Shown: piece after piece, positions 1 to 10,589 of the stretch
Numbering within the stretch: the stretch's first letter is position 1
How the letters are laid out: the number at the start of each line of letters is the position of its first letter
DNA from: Telopea speciosissima
Lineage: Eukaryota; Streptophyta; Magnoliopsida; Proteales; Proteaceae
Direction of reading: 5' to 3'
Assembly (NCBI RefSeq): GCF_018873765.1
Contig: NC_057923.1
Span: 7,142,413-7,206,412 of the forward strand
Length of the DNA: 64,000 nt
Translations under genes and position numbers: made by a program
Notes under the pieces: model-generated
Database searches by the model: none
The model's input: only the letters and a program-made list of their open reading frames with translations
Told to the model about the DNA's origin: nothing

Positions 1-401
1 ACCTGTTAATCACCAAGTAAATAGATTGCTTCACACTTCACAGGCCAAGCTTTAACCCAGCTTGCCCATTCTGGTGGCCTTGTTTAATGATATTGCAGAC
101 TGGAATCATCCGTACATCTATACCCTCTTATAAATGGGCATTTGTTACCTCTGACACCAATTCATTCATTAATGGCATAAATGTGTATTTGATAGAAAAG
201 TAAAAATAGTTGCCTATATATGTCATATATGCAATGAGGGTTATTACCTTATTATATTATCAAAAAAAAAAAAGTTATTAGCTTATATGAATTGTTCTAA
301 ATGGTTCAATTTACAGAAAATGATACACATGATATTTGTTTTTGACTCTATAATCTCCAATTAGGCTGACAGTTATTTTGGTTAATATCTGTCAAATGCA
401 G
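1..401 (+). other. Intron (3' part) before last exon of ABCB19-like gene
   Basis: AT-rich non-coding sequence ending in an AG acceptor at 400-401, directly before the conserved coding sequence that starts at 402. The few codons open upstream of 402 do not resemble the family. The earlier exons of the gene lie left of the window. Confidence 0.8.
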
Positions 402-1610
402 CAACTTTCTTTGAAAGGTTTTGCTGGAGACACAGCCAAGGCACATGCTAAGACAAGCATGATTGCAGGAGAAGGTGTGAGCAACATTCGCACAGTGGCA
501 GCCTTTAATGCCCAGGACAAGATCCTCTCCCTCTTCAGCCACGAGTTATGTATCCCACAGATGCAAAGCCTACGTCGCAGCCAGTCTTCTGGCCTTCTCT
601 TTGGGGTCTCCCAGCTCGCTCTTTATGCCTCTGAGGCTCTCATACTCTGGTATGGTGCACATCTTGTCAGTAAAGGCACCTCTACCTTCTCTAAGGTCAT
701 CAAGGTCTTTGTTGTCCTTGTCATCACAGCTAATTCAGTAGCAGAGACTGTTAGCCTTGCTCCTGAGATAATAAGGGGAGGGGAGGCTATTAGCTCTGTT
801 TTCTCAATTCTTGATCGCTCTACCAAGATTGATCCAGATGACCCAGAGGCTGAACCAGTTGAGTCAATCCGAGGGGAAATTGAGCTCCGCCACATTGACT
901 TTGCTTACCCGGCTAGACCTGAGCTCATGGTGTTTAAAGACCTCAACCTCAGGATCCGAGCTGGGCAGAGTCAAGCCCTTGTTGGTGCCAGTGGGTCTGG
1001 CAAGAGCTCTGTAATTGCACTGATCGAGCGCTTCTATGATCCATTGGTTGGGAAAGTTATGATTGATGGAAAAGACATTCGGCGGCTTAACTTAAATTCC
1101 CTCAGGCTCAAGATTGGGTTGGTTCAACAAGAGCCGGCCCTGTTTGCAGCAAGCATCTTTGAGAACATTGCATATGGGAAGGATGGAGCCACAGAGGCTG
1201 AAGTAATTGAGGCAGCTAATGCTGCCAATGTGCATGGGTTCGTGAGTGGATTACCAGATAGGTATAAAACACCAGTGGGGGAGAGAGGAGTGCAACTCTC
1301 AGGTGGACAGAAACAGAGAATAGCTATTGCTAGAGCTGTGCTAAAAGACCCAGCAGTGTTACTACTAGATGAGGCCACAAGTGCACTAGACGCAGAGTCA
1401 GAGTGTGTCCTCCAAGAAGCCCTTGAAAGGCTAATGAGGGGGCGGACCACGGTGCTTGTAGCCCACAGGCTCTCAACTATTCGAGGGGTGGACAGCATTG
1501 GTGTGGTACAGGATGGCCGCATTGTAGAACAAGGCAGCCACGCTGAGCTGATCAGCCGGGCTGATGGAGCTTATTCAAGGCTTCTGCAGCTGCAGCACCA
1601 TCACATTTGA
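402..1610 (+). CDS. ABCB19: ABCB19-like auxin transporter, terminal exon (C-terminal 402 residues)
   Basis: Last exon of a full-size ABCB (MDR/P-glycoprotein) transporter. The family exports auxin (IAA) across the plasma membrane using ATP. The visible part is the end of the second transmembrane domain (ICL-like helices and TM segments, about residues 1-135 of the exon) followed by the complete second nucleotide-binding domain. Walker A GASGSGKS is at 195-202, the Q-loop glutamine near 242, the signature LSGGQ at 299-303, Walker B VLLLDE at 319-324, the D-loop SALD at 327-330 and the H-loop histidine at 355. All catalytic residues are intact. The sequence is near-identical in style to Arabidopsis ABCB19 (PGP19/MDR11), including the QGSH and YSRLLQLQ end; ABCB1 is more distant. 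Phase-0 acceptor at 401/402; stop TGA at 1608-1610. The N-terminal about two thirds is outside the window. No frameshift or stop is seen. Confidence 0.93.
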   Translation, partial: QLSLKGFAGDTAKAHAKTSMIAGEGVSNIRTVAAFNAQDKILSLFSHELCIPQMQSLRRSQSSGLLFGVSQLALYASEALILWYGAHLVSKGTSTFSKVIKVFVVLVITANSVAETVSLAPEIIRGGEAISSVFSILDRSTKIDPDDPEAEPVESIRGEIELRHIDFAYPARPELMVFKDLNLRIRAGQSQALVGASGSGKSSVIALIERFYDPLVGKVMIDGKDIRRLNLNSLRLKIGLVQQEPALFAASIFENIAYGKDGATEAEVIEAANAANVHGFVSGLPDRYKTPVGERGVQLSGGQKQRIAIARAVLKDPAVLLLDEATSALDAESECVLQEALERLMRGRTTVLVAHRLSTIRGVDSIGVVQDGRIVEQGSHAELISRADGAYSRLLQLQHHHI

Positions 1611-1948
1611 ACAGTTTTGATTGAAGCAGCATAGCCTCTGTTGGGTTGGATGATGTCTGGGTTCCCCATTAACGTGTGTATCCAATCCCCTCTTACCTCT
1701 TCGGTCCAACTTTCTTACTCTCCGAATGAGTGAATGATGGATGATGTATGTAGATATGAGCATGAGTTGGCTGTTTGATGTGGAAAGACTCTTTGGGGAT
1801 TGCTCCTTTTTACAATGGGGAAGCATAAGACAATTCATAAATAGATAAGGTGCATTAGTTTGTAATTAGTGTTGCAGTGTTACCAGCTTTTTCCCTTTTT
1901 GTTTTGTTGGGCATGAACAAAACTTTATTACTAGAGCAGCGCGCGTGA
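1611..1948 (+). other. 3' UTR and downstream flank of ABCB19-like gene
   Basis: Non-coding DNA following the TGA stop. A/T-rich hexamers around 1836-1850 could serve as a weak plant polyadenylation signal. The end of the transcript cannot be fixed from sequence. Confidence 0.5.
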
Positions 1949-2281
1949 CCAAATACCAACTTTCTAATTCTCTTTTTAATCACCCCTTCGGAGACTCCAA
2001 GTGAAGAGACCCTTGAGGCCGACAGCTCTTCTGTCACTTCTTTGGAAGAAATGCTAGAACTTTTGCCTCGTGAAACTAGTGTGGATCTTGATGAGGAATT
2101 TTCTTCCTCCATATTTTTTGAAGAGCAGGCTTTCTCTTGTGCAAGTATCACAAAGCTTCATTCTTCGTTGTGCCTTCTGCATGATTTCAAGGAATCTCTG
2201 AAGCTCCTTGAAAAAGATGATGGTTTGGATGGCCATGTTATCTATATTGGATGGAATCTTTGCTTAAGGTTTGCCCTGTAG
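1949..2281 (+). other. Unrecognised acidic open frame (110 codons)
   Basis: One frame stays open from just after a TGA at 1946 to the TAG at 2279-2281. The predicted peptide has a Ser/Glu-rich acidic stretch (SEETLEADSSS; VDLDEE) followed by a Leu/Lys-rich end. It looks more exon-like than random, but no start is convincing and no family is recognised. It may be a gene fragment or a chance frame. Confidence 0.2.
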
Positions 2282-2990
2282 TACCTTTTCTCCAAGGAAT
2301 GGAAAACTTCAATTATAATTGTCCTAGGGTACTTGTATTTTCTTCTCTTTGCCTAAAACAAAATTTGGGATTGGATCAGCTTGCTGAGACTGATCCCAAT
2401 TTTGTCAATCCAGAATAGGTTTATGTGATCGATCGATCTAATCTATATCGACCAATGCAACCGATCCGATTAAAGCCCGGCCCGATTATTAAACGTGTTG
2501 GACTTAAGTCCAACACGTTTATAATTGATCGTTCCCAGGGGGTCCTAGCCTGTTATATGTCCGACCGAACCAACATTATATGTCCAACCGAACCAACCGA
2601 CTATACGCCCGACCTAGCCTGTCCGGTAAAAGCTCAACCTAGCCCGAGCCTTTAATCATCGATTTCAAAATCCTGAAAATATGATAGATGTCAATTTTTT
2701 TATTCATGATGACCAGAACCTAAAAAATAAGATCGAAGGACCCTAACAGGAGTATCTTCCCAAGCACAAAATATTAAAGCGCAAGGTTATTAATCTCAAT
2801 TTTAGGCTTTACTTATCTTTGAGGTCAAAAGGCTCAAACAAACGTAAATGCAGAATCAAGATTCAGATTGCTTAATCCAGCCAAGCTAGCCAAAGATCAC
2901 AATATTACCCGAAGGTTGAATCTACCTTGCATTTGGAATTAATATTTGAATCTCGAATCAAGTAAAGACCGAGATCTTGGTACAATAACA
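2282..2990. other. Intergenic, no gene; contains palindrome and repeat-like sequence
   Basis: No coding signal. 2425-2655 is rich in CCGACC/CCGAACC motifs, like the inside of the hAT-type MITE at 40080. A perfect 30-bp palindrome lies at 2491-2520 and is listed separately. Confidence 0.5.
2491..2520. repeat. Perfect 30-bp palindrome
   Basis: Two exact 15-bp arms (AAACGTGTTGGACTT and its complement) meet with no spacer, centred on CTTAAG. It sits inside repeat-like DNA, so it is probably the centre of a degraded foldback element and not a regulatory site. Confidence 0.8.
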
Positions 2991-2991
2991 A

Positions 2992-3345
2992 ACTTAACCT
3001 TATCCCAATTTAATGGGGTCGACTACATGGATCCAAATAAAATAAAGTAGGAAAAACAGAGTTCTAAGGGAAAAAAAAAAGATAGGAAATGAGAGATGAA
3101 AAAGGAAGAGGAGAAATGAAAGATTAGAACTAAATAGAAAAGTGAATGATGAATGTGAGTAAGAGAAAAGAGGCATAACCTAGCCCATTAGGAGAATCTT
3201 AGCAAAATGGGGTCTGCCATGGATCCTTGCCCTCCAATAGTCTTGGTCAAAGGTCATATTTGGAACAAGCCCTAACATATGCATGTCCTTCCTCATCGTG
3301 ACTACTCGTTTAGCTAAAGACCAAGATCTTGGTATTAGGCCAATT
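2992..3345 (-). mobile_element. RTE-type LINE 3'-end fragment
   Basis: The segment starting CTTATCCCAATTTAATGGGG, followed by CGACTACATGGATCC, matches the 3' end of the antisense RTE LINE at 42521 (same ATCCCA..TTAAATGGGGTCG.CTACATG block). The second half (near 3225-3310, CATATGCATGTCCTTCCTCA) matches 42580-42630. A purine-rich insert of about 170 bp separates the two halves. No coding part remains. Confidence 0.55.
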
Positions 3346-4402
3346 CACACCTAATGGAAATGATTTATCATTTCTAAGCCCATAGCCCGGTTAAGACTCA
3401 ATTCTAGTATCTTATTATAATTCGATACCGACCAAGTCCATTCAAGCTCGGCCCAATTAGCTAAACGAGTGATCATGATGAGGCCTGACCAAGACCGATT
3501 GATTGACACCCCTAGGTCCACCCTCTTAAACTAATCTTTCTAACTATTTAATATTTTTATAAGATAATAAATATTTTGACCTAAACACATTACGCAAGAA
3601 ACTAAATATGAATATCAGGCTCTCAGACTCAGCATGAATATAGAAAAGGGAAAATGTTGTCTAGGGGAGGGGGGAAGCCACGCCATACACAGTAAAGGTG
3701 GGATGGAGTGACTGCCTCGCCCCCATGAAATGCGAAGAATTCAACTCCTCGAGATACCAACACGTGTGTTTTCATTGGTTGGCGTGTGCAATCCTTGCGC
3801 TCCCCACAGAGAATACTCTTCCCCAGTAAAAATTGAAAAAAAAACAATTGATTTTCTTGGACCAAGTTTGACTCATCCAAATCACCACTTTTGAATAGAG
3901 CAAGTTAAGTTAAGGGAAGAAAAACTTTACTTTTCAACAGTGCTTTATTCATTCTTTCGTAAAGGTGAACAGTGTTCCTACCACACACAAAAAAAAAAGT
4001 AAAAGTGAAAAGTGTAAAACTATAGAGATAATTACAAGGGGGTGCAAACTGTTGTACAAAAGGTTGTCTCTATAAGAAAATCATAAGAATGAGAGGGTCC
4101 CAATATGTTTGGTCCTCCATACAGAGACTCGTATGGCTGGAGCAGCTTTTATAAATGATTGCATGTGCTGAAAGAAAGGAATTGAAGAAGAAGAAGAAGA
4201 AGATGGGGAAGATGGGGAGTGCAGTGCACTTGAGTGAAGTGTACAAACTAACGTACTGTCCGACACTGGAAATATGATCATCACACAGATTCACAGGCCA
4301 TACAGTGACGAGTGAAAGAAAGAACAAACAGCTCTCACCATCAATCATGTTTTGACAAACCTGGAATGTAACGATGGGAGCGCCAGGAAGAGGTAGAAGT
4401 AG
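3346..4402. other. Intergenic, no gene seen
   Basis: AT-rich sequence with short homopolymers and a GAA repeat near 4186-4202. Around 3505-3517 there is TTGACACCCCTAG, which resembles the terminal repeat of the MITE at 40080, but no partner end or target duplication was found. Nothing else is supported. Confidence 0.4.
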
Positions 4403-4552
4403 AAAATTATCTCCTCCAGTTCCTCTAATAGGGGGTGGTGGATCTCATCTGGGCAATGTGTTCGGGCAAGGGTAGAATGATCATTTCAACCTCCCATGTT
4501 GGAGAAACTGGGGAATTGGATCAGATAAGGAACTGGAGGAGATAAAGATCTA
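4403..4552. mobile_element. Small foldback (MITE-like) element
   Basis: Arms of about 20 bp, ATTATCTCCTCCAGTTCCT near 4405 and its near-complement AGGAACTGGAGGAGATAA near 4528, bracket about 100 bp. The middle carries GGGCAAGGGTAGAATGATCATTT, reminiscent of the loop of the Mutator-type foldback family at 24851. No clear target duplication was seen. Confidence 0.5.
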
Positions 4553-4829
4553 ATAGAGAGTAGGACACACCGTTTTAAAAATTGGATCGGACCCCTTGAA
4601 TAAGCAGATTTGAATCGGAATCGACTATGATCAATTTTGGTGAATTTCTATAAAATCAATTTTTTTAGAATAGTTGAGTTTTCAGACTTCACATTGATTC
4701 TAAGGGTTGTAGGAAGTGTGGGGTTAGATCTCGTTGCAACTGTCACGACCCTTGAATTCTCAAGGTAATGAAACTTAATTTCAACCGGTAAAAACAACAA
4801 ACAAAACAATTTTGTTCATAAACTTCAAG

Positions 4830-5320
4830 ATTTTTTTGTTGGGCCCAGGCCCAACCCAACCCTAACTCAGGACTTGAAAAATCCAACATTGACCAGCCCT
4901 CAGGGTCGGATCGGCTTGACCTTGATTGACCCTGCCCTGATCATGGGGGAGGGGGAAAAGAGATACATGGGCTGGACTGGGTCGGGGAGAAAATTATCAA
5001 TTTTTTATAAAATAACATTATAATAAAATATATTATATCACTTATTATCTTCATATATAATCTATTATATAACAAAATGTGGGTGACATTTAAAGTTTAT
5101 AATATATATTTTATAGTATAATTTAAAATAGGGTCAGACCAGATCGAGTCGAGGCAGGTTCAACCAGAGGCTTCAACCCTGACCCGACCCGACCTTGACT
5201 CAAGGCTAAAAATTTCCAACCTTGACCCGCCCTCAGGGCCAAAATATCTCAGCTCAGACCCTGTTCAGGCTCAAGACAGGTTCGGGTAAACATGACCAAA
5301 CTTACACCCCTATACATTAT
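4830..5320. mobile_element. Degraded copy of the hAT-type MITE found at 43340
   Basis: It shares with 43340-43809 the block GGGCCCAGGCCC..CCTAACTCAGG at one end and the series CAACCCTGACCCGACCCGAC, then CCCTGTTC.GGCTC, then ACCAAACTTACACCCCTA at the other end. The centre is AT-rich. The 5' terminal repeat is not recognisable and no target duplication was seen. Confidence 0.5.
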
Positions 5321-6070
5321 GATCAAGGTACTTTCTTCCCAACATTTTCAATTCCTTAGAGACAAACTGAAGATTCTATTTGTCAAATCCTCCGCTTGAG
5401 GGGGTGTATCAATAGAATATAAAGACGCCTTTCATAGACAATGTATATCCGATAACTTGTGGATTCATATTCTATCTTGTCCTCTACTTGTCCTCCAAGT
5501 ATTTCCTTTCTATTATTATAACTCTATATATGTATAGGAACAATAACCTAAAAGGATTCTCTCCAATCTTGTAATCTCTATATATTGTTATCACATGGAC
5601 ACTTAAAATTGAGGAATGAAATACTATTAAAATCTCTGAATTATCAAAATGGAAGTGGGCCACACAGCCCGGGCCCTCGAGAATAAGTACGTGTAACAGT
5701 ATAGATTTCTGAGGCAAGCATTGTGGTTTCTTTGTTCTGCCTCTGCCATGTGCCACTGAGAAACAGAAAGAAGAGGAGAAGACAGGTCATGGTGAGTGGA
5801 AGTCATAGTCTCACGAGACGATTTAGACTTTCTATATCAAAACAACTGAACCGCTCTGTCCTCTTACTTCATGGTCTGGACCTACTTTAAACCCTGATAT
5901 ACCCACTACACAGACCTTACAGACTCACTACCCCTCGACTCCTAAAGGGCAATACTAGCTGGTTCATTTAATTACTGGTGATTTATTGTGTTTAACAACA
6001 AGTCATGATCTAGCTAGCTAGCGAAGAAGTGTCACGTATCTGGCCTCACATTTCATTTTAAAATGCGCAT
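5321..6070. other. Intergenic, no gene seen
   Basis: AT-rich DNA. The open frame at 5484-5756 (-) has no family resemblance. Confidence 0.4.
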
Positions 6071-6406
6071 TGTTAAGAAAACAACGATCAGAAGTGATGA
6101 TTTACAGAAGAAAAATGAAAAATAGAGCAGGTACACAACGCACAACATAAAGGATTTACGTGGTTCACCCCCAAGATGAGAAGCTACGTCCACGGCCGAA
6201 CAATAGAACAAATTTCACTATGTTTGAAATGTAACAAACTCTCACATACAGCCCTCCTATAGGTAAGAATATTATATAGAGAAGCCCTAACCTAGAAAGT
6301 ACAGAAAAACTCCCAGACTCAAAAATTGTCAAATCGGTCAGGGTTGGATCAAAACATAACATATGTCGAAATACATATCATTTCGAAGGTCTTGACGATC
6401 CCAACA
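6071..6406 (-). mobile_element. Solo LTR of a Copia-type retrotransposon
   Basis: Read on the - strand it begins TGTTGGGATC and ends TTTTCTTAACA. Inside are a TATATAATATT box and the block GGTGAACCACGTAAATC. The flanks are CGCAT (6066-6070) and CGTAT (6407-6411), a 5-bp target duplication with one mismatch. The LTR at 17187-17883 (+) is from the same family. No internal coding region is attached, so this is a product of LTR-LTR recombination. Confidence 0.7.
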
Positions 6407-7667
6407 CGTATTTCATCACCATTGGCGGTGAAGTATGCCCTTTTTGGACTATTCGAGGTCGTTTTAAGGCCGAAACGGTCCTTCGAAGATCCACTGAACC
6501 ACTTTCTAGACCAAAATCAGGCGTCACCAATAACACGCATTTCATGGCACATTCTGACGTGATCCATCCCCACGTGATACGATACTGTCCACTTTGGCTA
6601 AGGTTCAGTCTATGGTTTTAAAACACGTCATTCTAAGTAAAAGGACTACAACATATATATATATTTCATGACACATCTACAGGCAAAGTGAGACTATTCC
6701 GTGATTCCGTGGTTCTAAAAGCAAAAGAATCTGTCTCGACTCCACTGTTACGCTAAACGCAAATAGATCCATAATTTCATGTGCCATTGTCTGCCTGCCT
6801 CCACGCGATGTGAGACGATAGAAGATAACAACAGGTCGTTACGCATGTTTTAATGGCCAGGCATAGTGGGCAGGATTCAGAACTGGTCTCGGCATTTTGT
6901 GCTTGGTGGCTTGCTTAAGAGAGTGTCCTTAGGGGGCGGGGCCTCCTCTATAGTGATATATATAGTCTCTCTCGTGGAGTTATACTAAGATATCTAACTC
7001 TTATCATTTAAAGCAAGGCAAGATAGTGACACACCCTAGCAATTTAATTTTGACCTGTATCCATTGCCGTGGTGAGCATGTGATGTTAGGGATTGATGGG
7101 TCTTTTCATGGTAACTATTTTCTTTTATTGAATTGTTATATCAAACACTAAAGCCCAAGAATGAATCAACCTAATGAAACAAATGGGTACTTGTTCTTAT
7201 TTGTATTTTATGGTGATTCACTGCCCTTTCTGTCATTTTCCCTAAAGTCCCCCTTTCCCATGCAATCCAATTCAAGTGAAACCTGGTCCATTTGAGGGGT
7301 GACCCACTAATTTCCGGTTCATTTTCACTCAAATCAAGAAAAGTTGTCTGTTCATACTGCTACTTCTTGTCTCTTTCATGTCCTTAGTATACCTTGACAT
7401 AGTTTTATAGATTCAATTAAAATCATGTTTAGATATAACATTAGTTGAGGTACCATGGAAAACTTCTTTCTTCTAGAGATTGTTGATCTCGTTGAGAGTT
7501 TGAATCAAGAAAATCAAATAGAGAAGCTAAGAAATCCATTGCAGATGAAAATGATTTGGGGTTTGTGTTTTTGTCTAACCTGAAATGGTATCAACATGTC
7601 TTAATATCACTACTTAGGTCATCCATTTAACAATTTTCTTGATATCCCATTTTTTACTTTTTGATCG
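6407..7667. other. Intergenic, no gene seen
   Basis: No coding resemblance on either strand. Nothing is recognised apart from short AT-rich runs (for example TATATATATAT near 6650). Confidence 0.4.
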
Positions 7668-7682
7668 ATCTACTAATTATGT

Positions 7683-7922
7683 ATGCAAACAACCGCTAGC
7701 TCGGTTGGTTGGAGGCATTGTAAGTTGAGTGCATGTCCTCTAGGAGGTCAAGGGATCAACTTTCTTGAATTGCATAGTATGCCAAAAAAGGCTCCCCTCT
7801 CCCCCTCCCCCTCCCCCTCCCCCTCCCCCTTAGTTGTATAATGTGGACTTGTCTTAGCCTTTCCCCTTAGCTTGTAATGGGCCTGTGGGCCCTTGAGTAG
7901 GATAATCCAAAAAAATAAAAAA
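7683..7922 (+). mobile_element. Complete tRNA-derived SINE with 15-bp target duplication
   Basis: A box-A-like promoter (CTAGCTCGGTTGGTTGG, 7696-7712) and a box-B-like one (GGTCAAGGGATCAAC, 7746-7760) stand 34 bp apart near the 5' end. The body ends in an A-rich tail (7908-7922). An exact 15-bp direct repeat ATCTACTAATTATGT flanks it at 7668-7682 and 7923-7937. This is a non-autonomous retroelement transcribed by RNA polymerase III and mobilised by a LINE. A (CTCCCC)n stretch lies inside it. Confidence 0.85.
7791..7830. repeat. (CTCCCC)n microsatellite inside the SINE
   Basis: About six copies of a C-rich hexamer in tandem. Confidence 0.85.
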
Positions 7923-7937
7923 ATCTACTAATTATGT

Positions 7938-8785
7938 TTCGAAACATTTGGTTCGGTTCAATGTATGATAGGGATCTTGGGTCACCTCCATTATAAGACC
8001 TGTACAATGCGTTTGTGGCATTAAAAGAAGCGAAAATATGAGGATAATAATAAAAAAGGGTCCTTCTAGACAGCACTATGCCGAATGAAGTATAATGTTG
8101 TATTTAACACTTGGCAGTACATGGGTTATATTCCATTTGATAGAGGACCCCATATACATCTCAATGGCCAAATTTTAGTCCAAGTAAACAAGGAAAGTTT
8201 GTTCAAACTCTGATTCAAAGTTTTAGTAAAATTGTCAAAAGAGCACCAAATGGAAATGAATATAAAATGACATCTTTTATAATTTTAGCTACTTTCTCTA
8301 CTCATTTTAAGTTGAAATTGTACCAATGAGATAATTGTTTGATCTTCTATCATATGGACTAACCCATGTACTATCATATGACAAATAGTAAAGCGTTAAA
8401 CTTCACTATGCATAGTGACGAGAAAGAAAACCTAAAAGAATTTTTTTTATCACAAAATCTGTGAAGTCAGCATTTTTTTCCATTAAGTTTTGTTGAATTT
8501 TTAATCTCCTCTAATATTCCCAGCTCTCAAGAGTACATATAAAATGAGATTTTTATATAACTGTATATTTTACATAGCAACTAAAATTAACAAGAAGATT
8601 TATAAAAGTTTGACAATTCTTAATGGCATTAATCAACACTTAAATTGTGCTTTTTCAGTATTTTTGCTCCCTTACAATTCTTAAGGGCATTATCAACACT
8701 TAAACTGTCACCCCTAGTGGCCTATGGGCCTTCTTTCATTGTTCATATATTTCAAAAATAATAATAATAATTATTATTATATTAA
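7938..8785. other. Intergenic, no gene seen
   Basis: AT-rich. There is an imperfect direct repeat, AATTCTTAATGGCATTAATCAACACTTAAA near 8613 and a second copy near 8677. No coding signal. Confidence 0.4.
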
Positions 8786-8940
8786 GGGCAAGAGATCTAT
8801 ACTAGGTCGCATAGTCTCTACACAAGCGTCTGGGTCAATGGGTGAGCACACCTAAGTATCTACCCAGGGGATAGAGACATCATCTCATAGTACCCTACAA
8901 GAGAGCATAGGAAACACCACCAAGTAGAGATCTTTTCCCC
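8786..8940. mobile_element. Mutator-type MITE with 9-bp target duplication
   Basis: A 155-bp element with terminal inverted repeats GGGCAAGAGATCTATAC and (complement) GGGGAAAAGATCTCTAC. TTATATTAA is repeated exactly on both sides (8777-8785 and 8941-8949); a 9-bp duplication is typical of the Mutator superfamily. No coding capacity. Confidence 0.75.
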
Positions 8941-8949
8941 TTATATTAA

Positions 8950-9585
8950 TTCTTTGCATTTCAAAATCTCACCTTATATTGGAATCAGCAAGTCTTGGAA
9001 CCCAGCCAAGACAGGGTTAGGCCCAAACAGTTTCTGGGTCCAACCCAGCCCAAGCCATGTGGTGGGCTAATGAGTGGTCTCAAAATATATATGCGGGCCG
9101 CCTGTTGGATGAGCTAAATGCTCAACTTCCTCGCCAAGGTTGGCCCCCAAAGCCCTAATCTCGTATTACTCTTCTACTAAAGGAATAATAGTCCTTGGAT
9201 ATTCTGATTTTTCTAAATGTAAATCTTAATTCTGAGTTTCCAGAGATCCAGACCGTTCAAAGGTTTGGATCATGTAACATGAAATGACCTCTCTACCTCC
9301 CTATGTATGAAACCATTTTGGGGCTCCTCATTGGTGCACTTCGTACGCCACTTGCTCAGAGAACCATCCATCTCCCAAATTTTATATTGCGATATGCACA
9401 ATTTTAATTGGGTTCAAACTTAAACAGGTTGTCACAATTACAAGGAGTATCAAAAGTACCATGAGACCTACTTGTACATAAAATTTGGCTTCAATCATAT
9501 GCACCGACTTGGAATCCCTTGGGATATTTTGAAAAATACTAAAACCTAAAGGGGTATTTGTGAACCCCAAGGGGAAGGGTATTAC
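8950..9585. other. Intergenic, no gene seen
   Basis: No family resemblance in any frame. Confidence 0.4.
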
Positions 9586-9660
9586 TCCAAGTTGACGCCT
9601 GCAATTGGGAACAACAGGAAACCATCCAAGTTGACGCCTACAATTGGGGACAATAGGAAC
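9586..9660. repeat. Tandem duplication of a 39-bp unit
   Basis: TCCAAGTTGACGCCT followed by AATTGGG..ACAA.AGGAA occurs twice head to tail (9586-9624 and 9625-9660) with a few differences. Confidence 0.8.
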
Positions 9661-9853
9661 ATGGTTTCAGCCAAAAAAATTTCCCTGATTATCTAAAGTA
9701 CAACACAACCTGTTCTCACTCTCATAATTCATATTTCAGGCATGCTATATGTGGACCTTTAGCTCACCATTGCCCGAACTGTCAATTCTTCGTGGTTTGA
9801 ATACACACACATACATAGGGGAGGGGAGGGGAGGGGAGAGGCGTGGGTGGGGC

Positions 9854-10072
9854 TGGAAAATTAAGATAGAGTAGTTAGGTTTTTAATGTGTCCCTTGAGC
9901 ATATGTTTTTTATTGCAATAATCTTCTCACATTATGTCCCCATACTATATATATATATACTACCTCTAGCTAGTGCAAAACAAACACAAGTTTTAGACAT
10001 TTGCCCCATTAGAATTTTACCTTACAATGGCCCATGCATGCAGTGCTAAAGGACACAAACGCAGACCCTTCT
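9854..10072. repeat. Copy 1 of a dispersed direct duplication
   Basis: It aligns in the same orientation with 12380-12641: TCCCTTGAGCAT.TGTTTT, then ATGTCCCC.T.CTA, then CTAGCTAG..CAAAACAAAC, then CTTACAATGGCC, in the same order. The two copies flank the LINE-bearing interval. Divergence is considerable, with indels. Confidence 0.65.
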
Positions 10073-10589
10073 CCTCCAAATAAACCAATGGGCAACTAAT
10101 GCTGCAACTCGACTTGGCCAATGACAAATTTGGTATCCGTCGGTGGCCATTGTACTTGAGAGGAGAAAAATTCAAGAACATGTTCTTGGCCACCATTGAA
10201 TGCACTTTAAAGGTGCATTGGGCAATGCACCACACTTGGGAGAATAAAAATTCATTTGAACATACATTACCCCTATGGAGGCTTGCACATAGCTCCCCTA
10301 AATGGATGTTAAAACATCGAAAAATCGAATTTGGGATTTGATCGAGCATAATTATTTTTTTTGGTTGCATTTGATTTGCTAACACTAAAGGAGATTTTTG
10401 GAGTTAAGAGGTGGTATTTACTGCCGCTAAATCCTTTACCAACGGATTTTTTCTCGTTAGAAATCTGCCGCAAATTGTGCTGTAGCTAATGATTTTTGGC
10501 AGTATTTGCGATCATGTGTGTTTGTAGATTTAGTGGTGTCTTTAACCATCACTAAAAGTAATATTTAGTAGCACTAATTGTGTCATGCA
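10073..10589. other. Intergenic, no gene; imperfect hairpin and repeat-like sequence
   Basis: The overlapping open frames on both strands (10017-10385 - and 10099-10341 +) arise from an imperfect inverted repeat around a 14-bp palindrome AAGAACATGTTCTT near 10171. 10400-10580 has CACTA-like low-complexity text without defined ends. Confidence 0.4.

Noticed and set aside
1124..1522. 132-codon open frame on the - strand
   Set aside because: Antisense shadow of the ABCB19 nucleotide-binding domain.
7683..7770. tRNA gene
   Set aside because: Box A and box B are present but no cloverleaf or CCA-end stem follows, and the unit has an A-tail and target duplication: a SINE.
10017..10385. 122-codon - strand frame and its + strand partner
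   Set aside because: Both come from an imperfect inverted repeat, which keeps both strands open together; no protein similarity.
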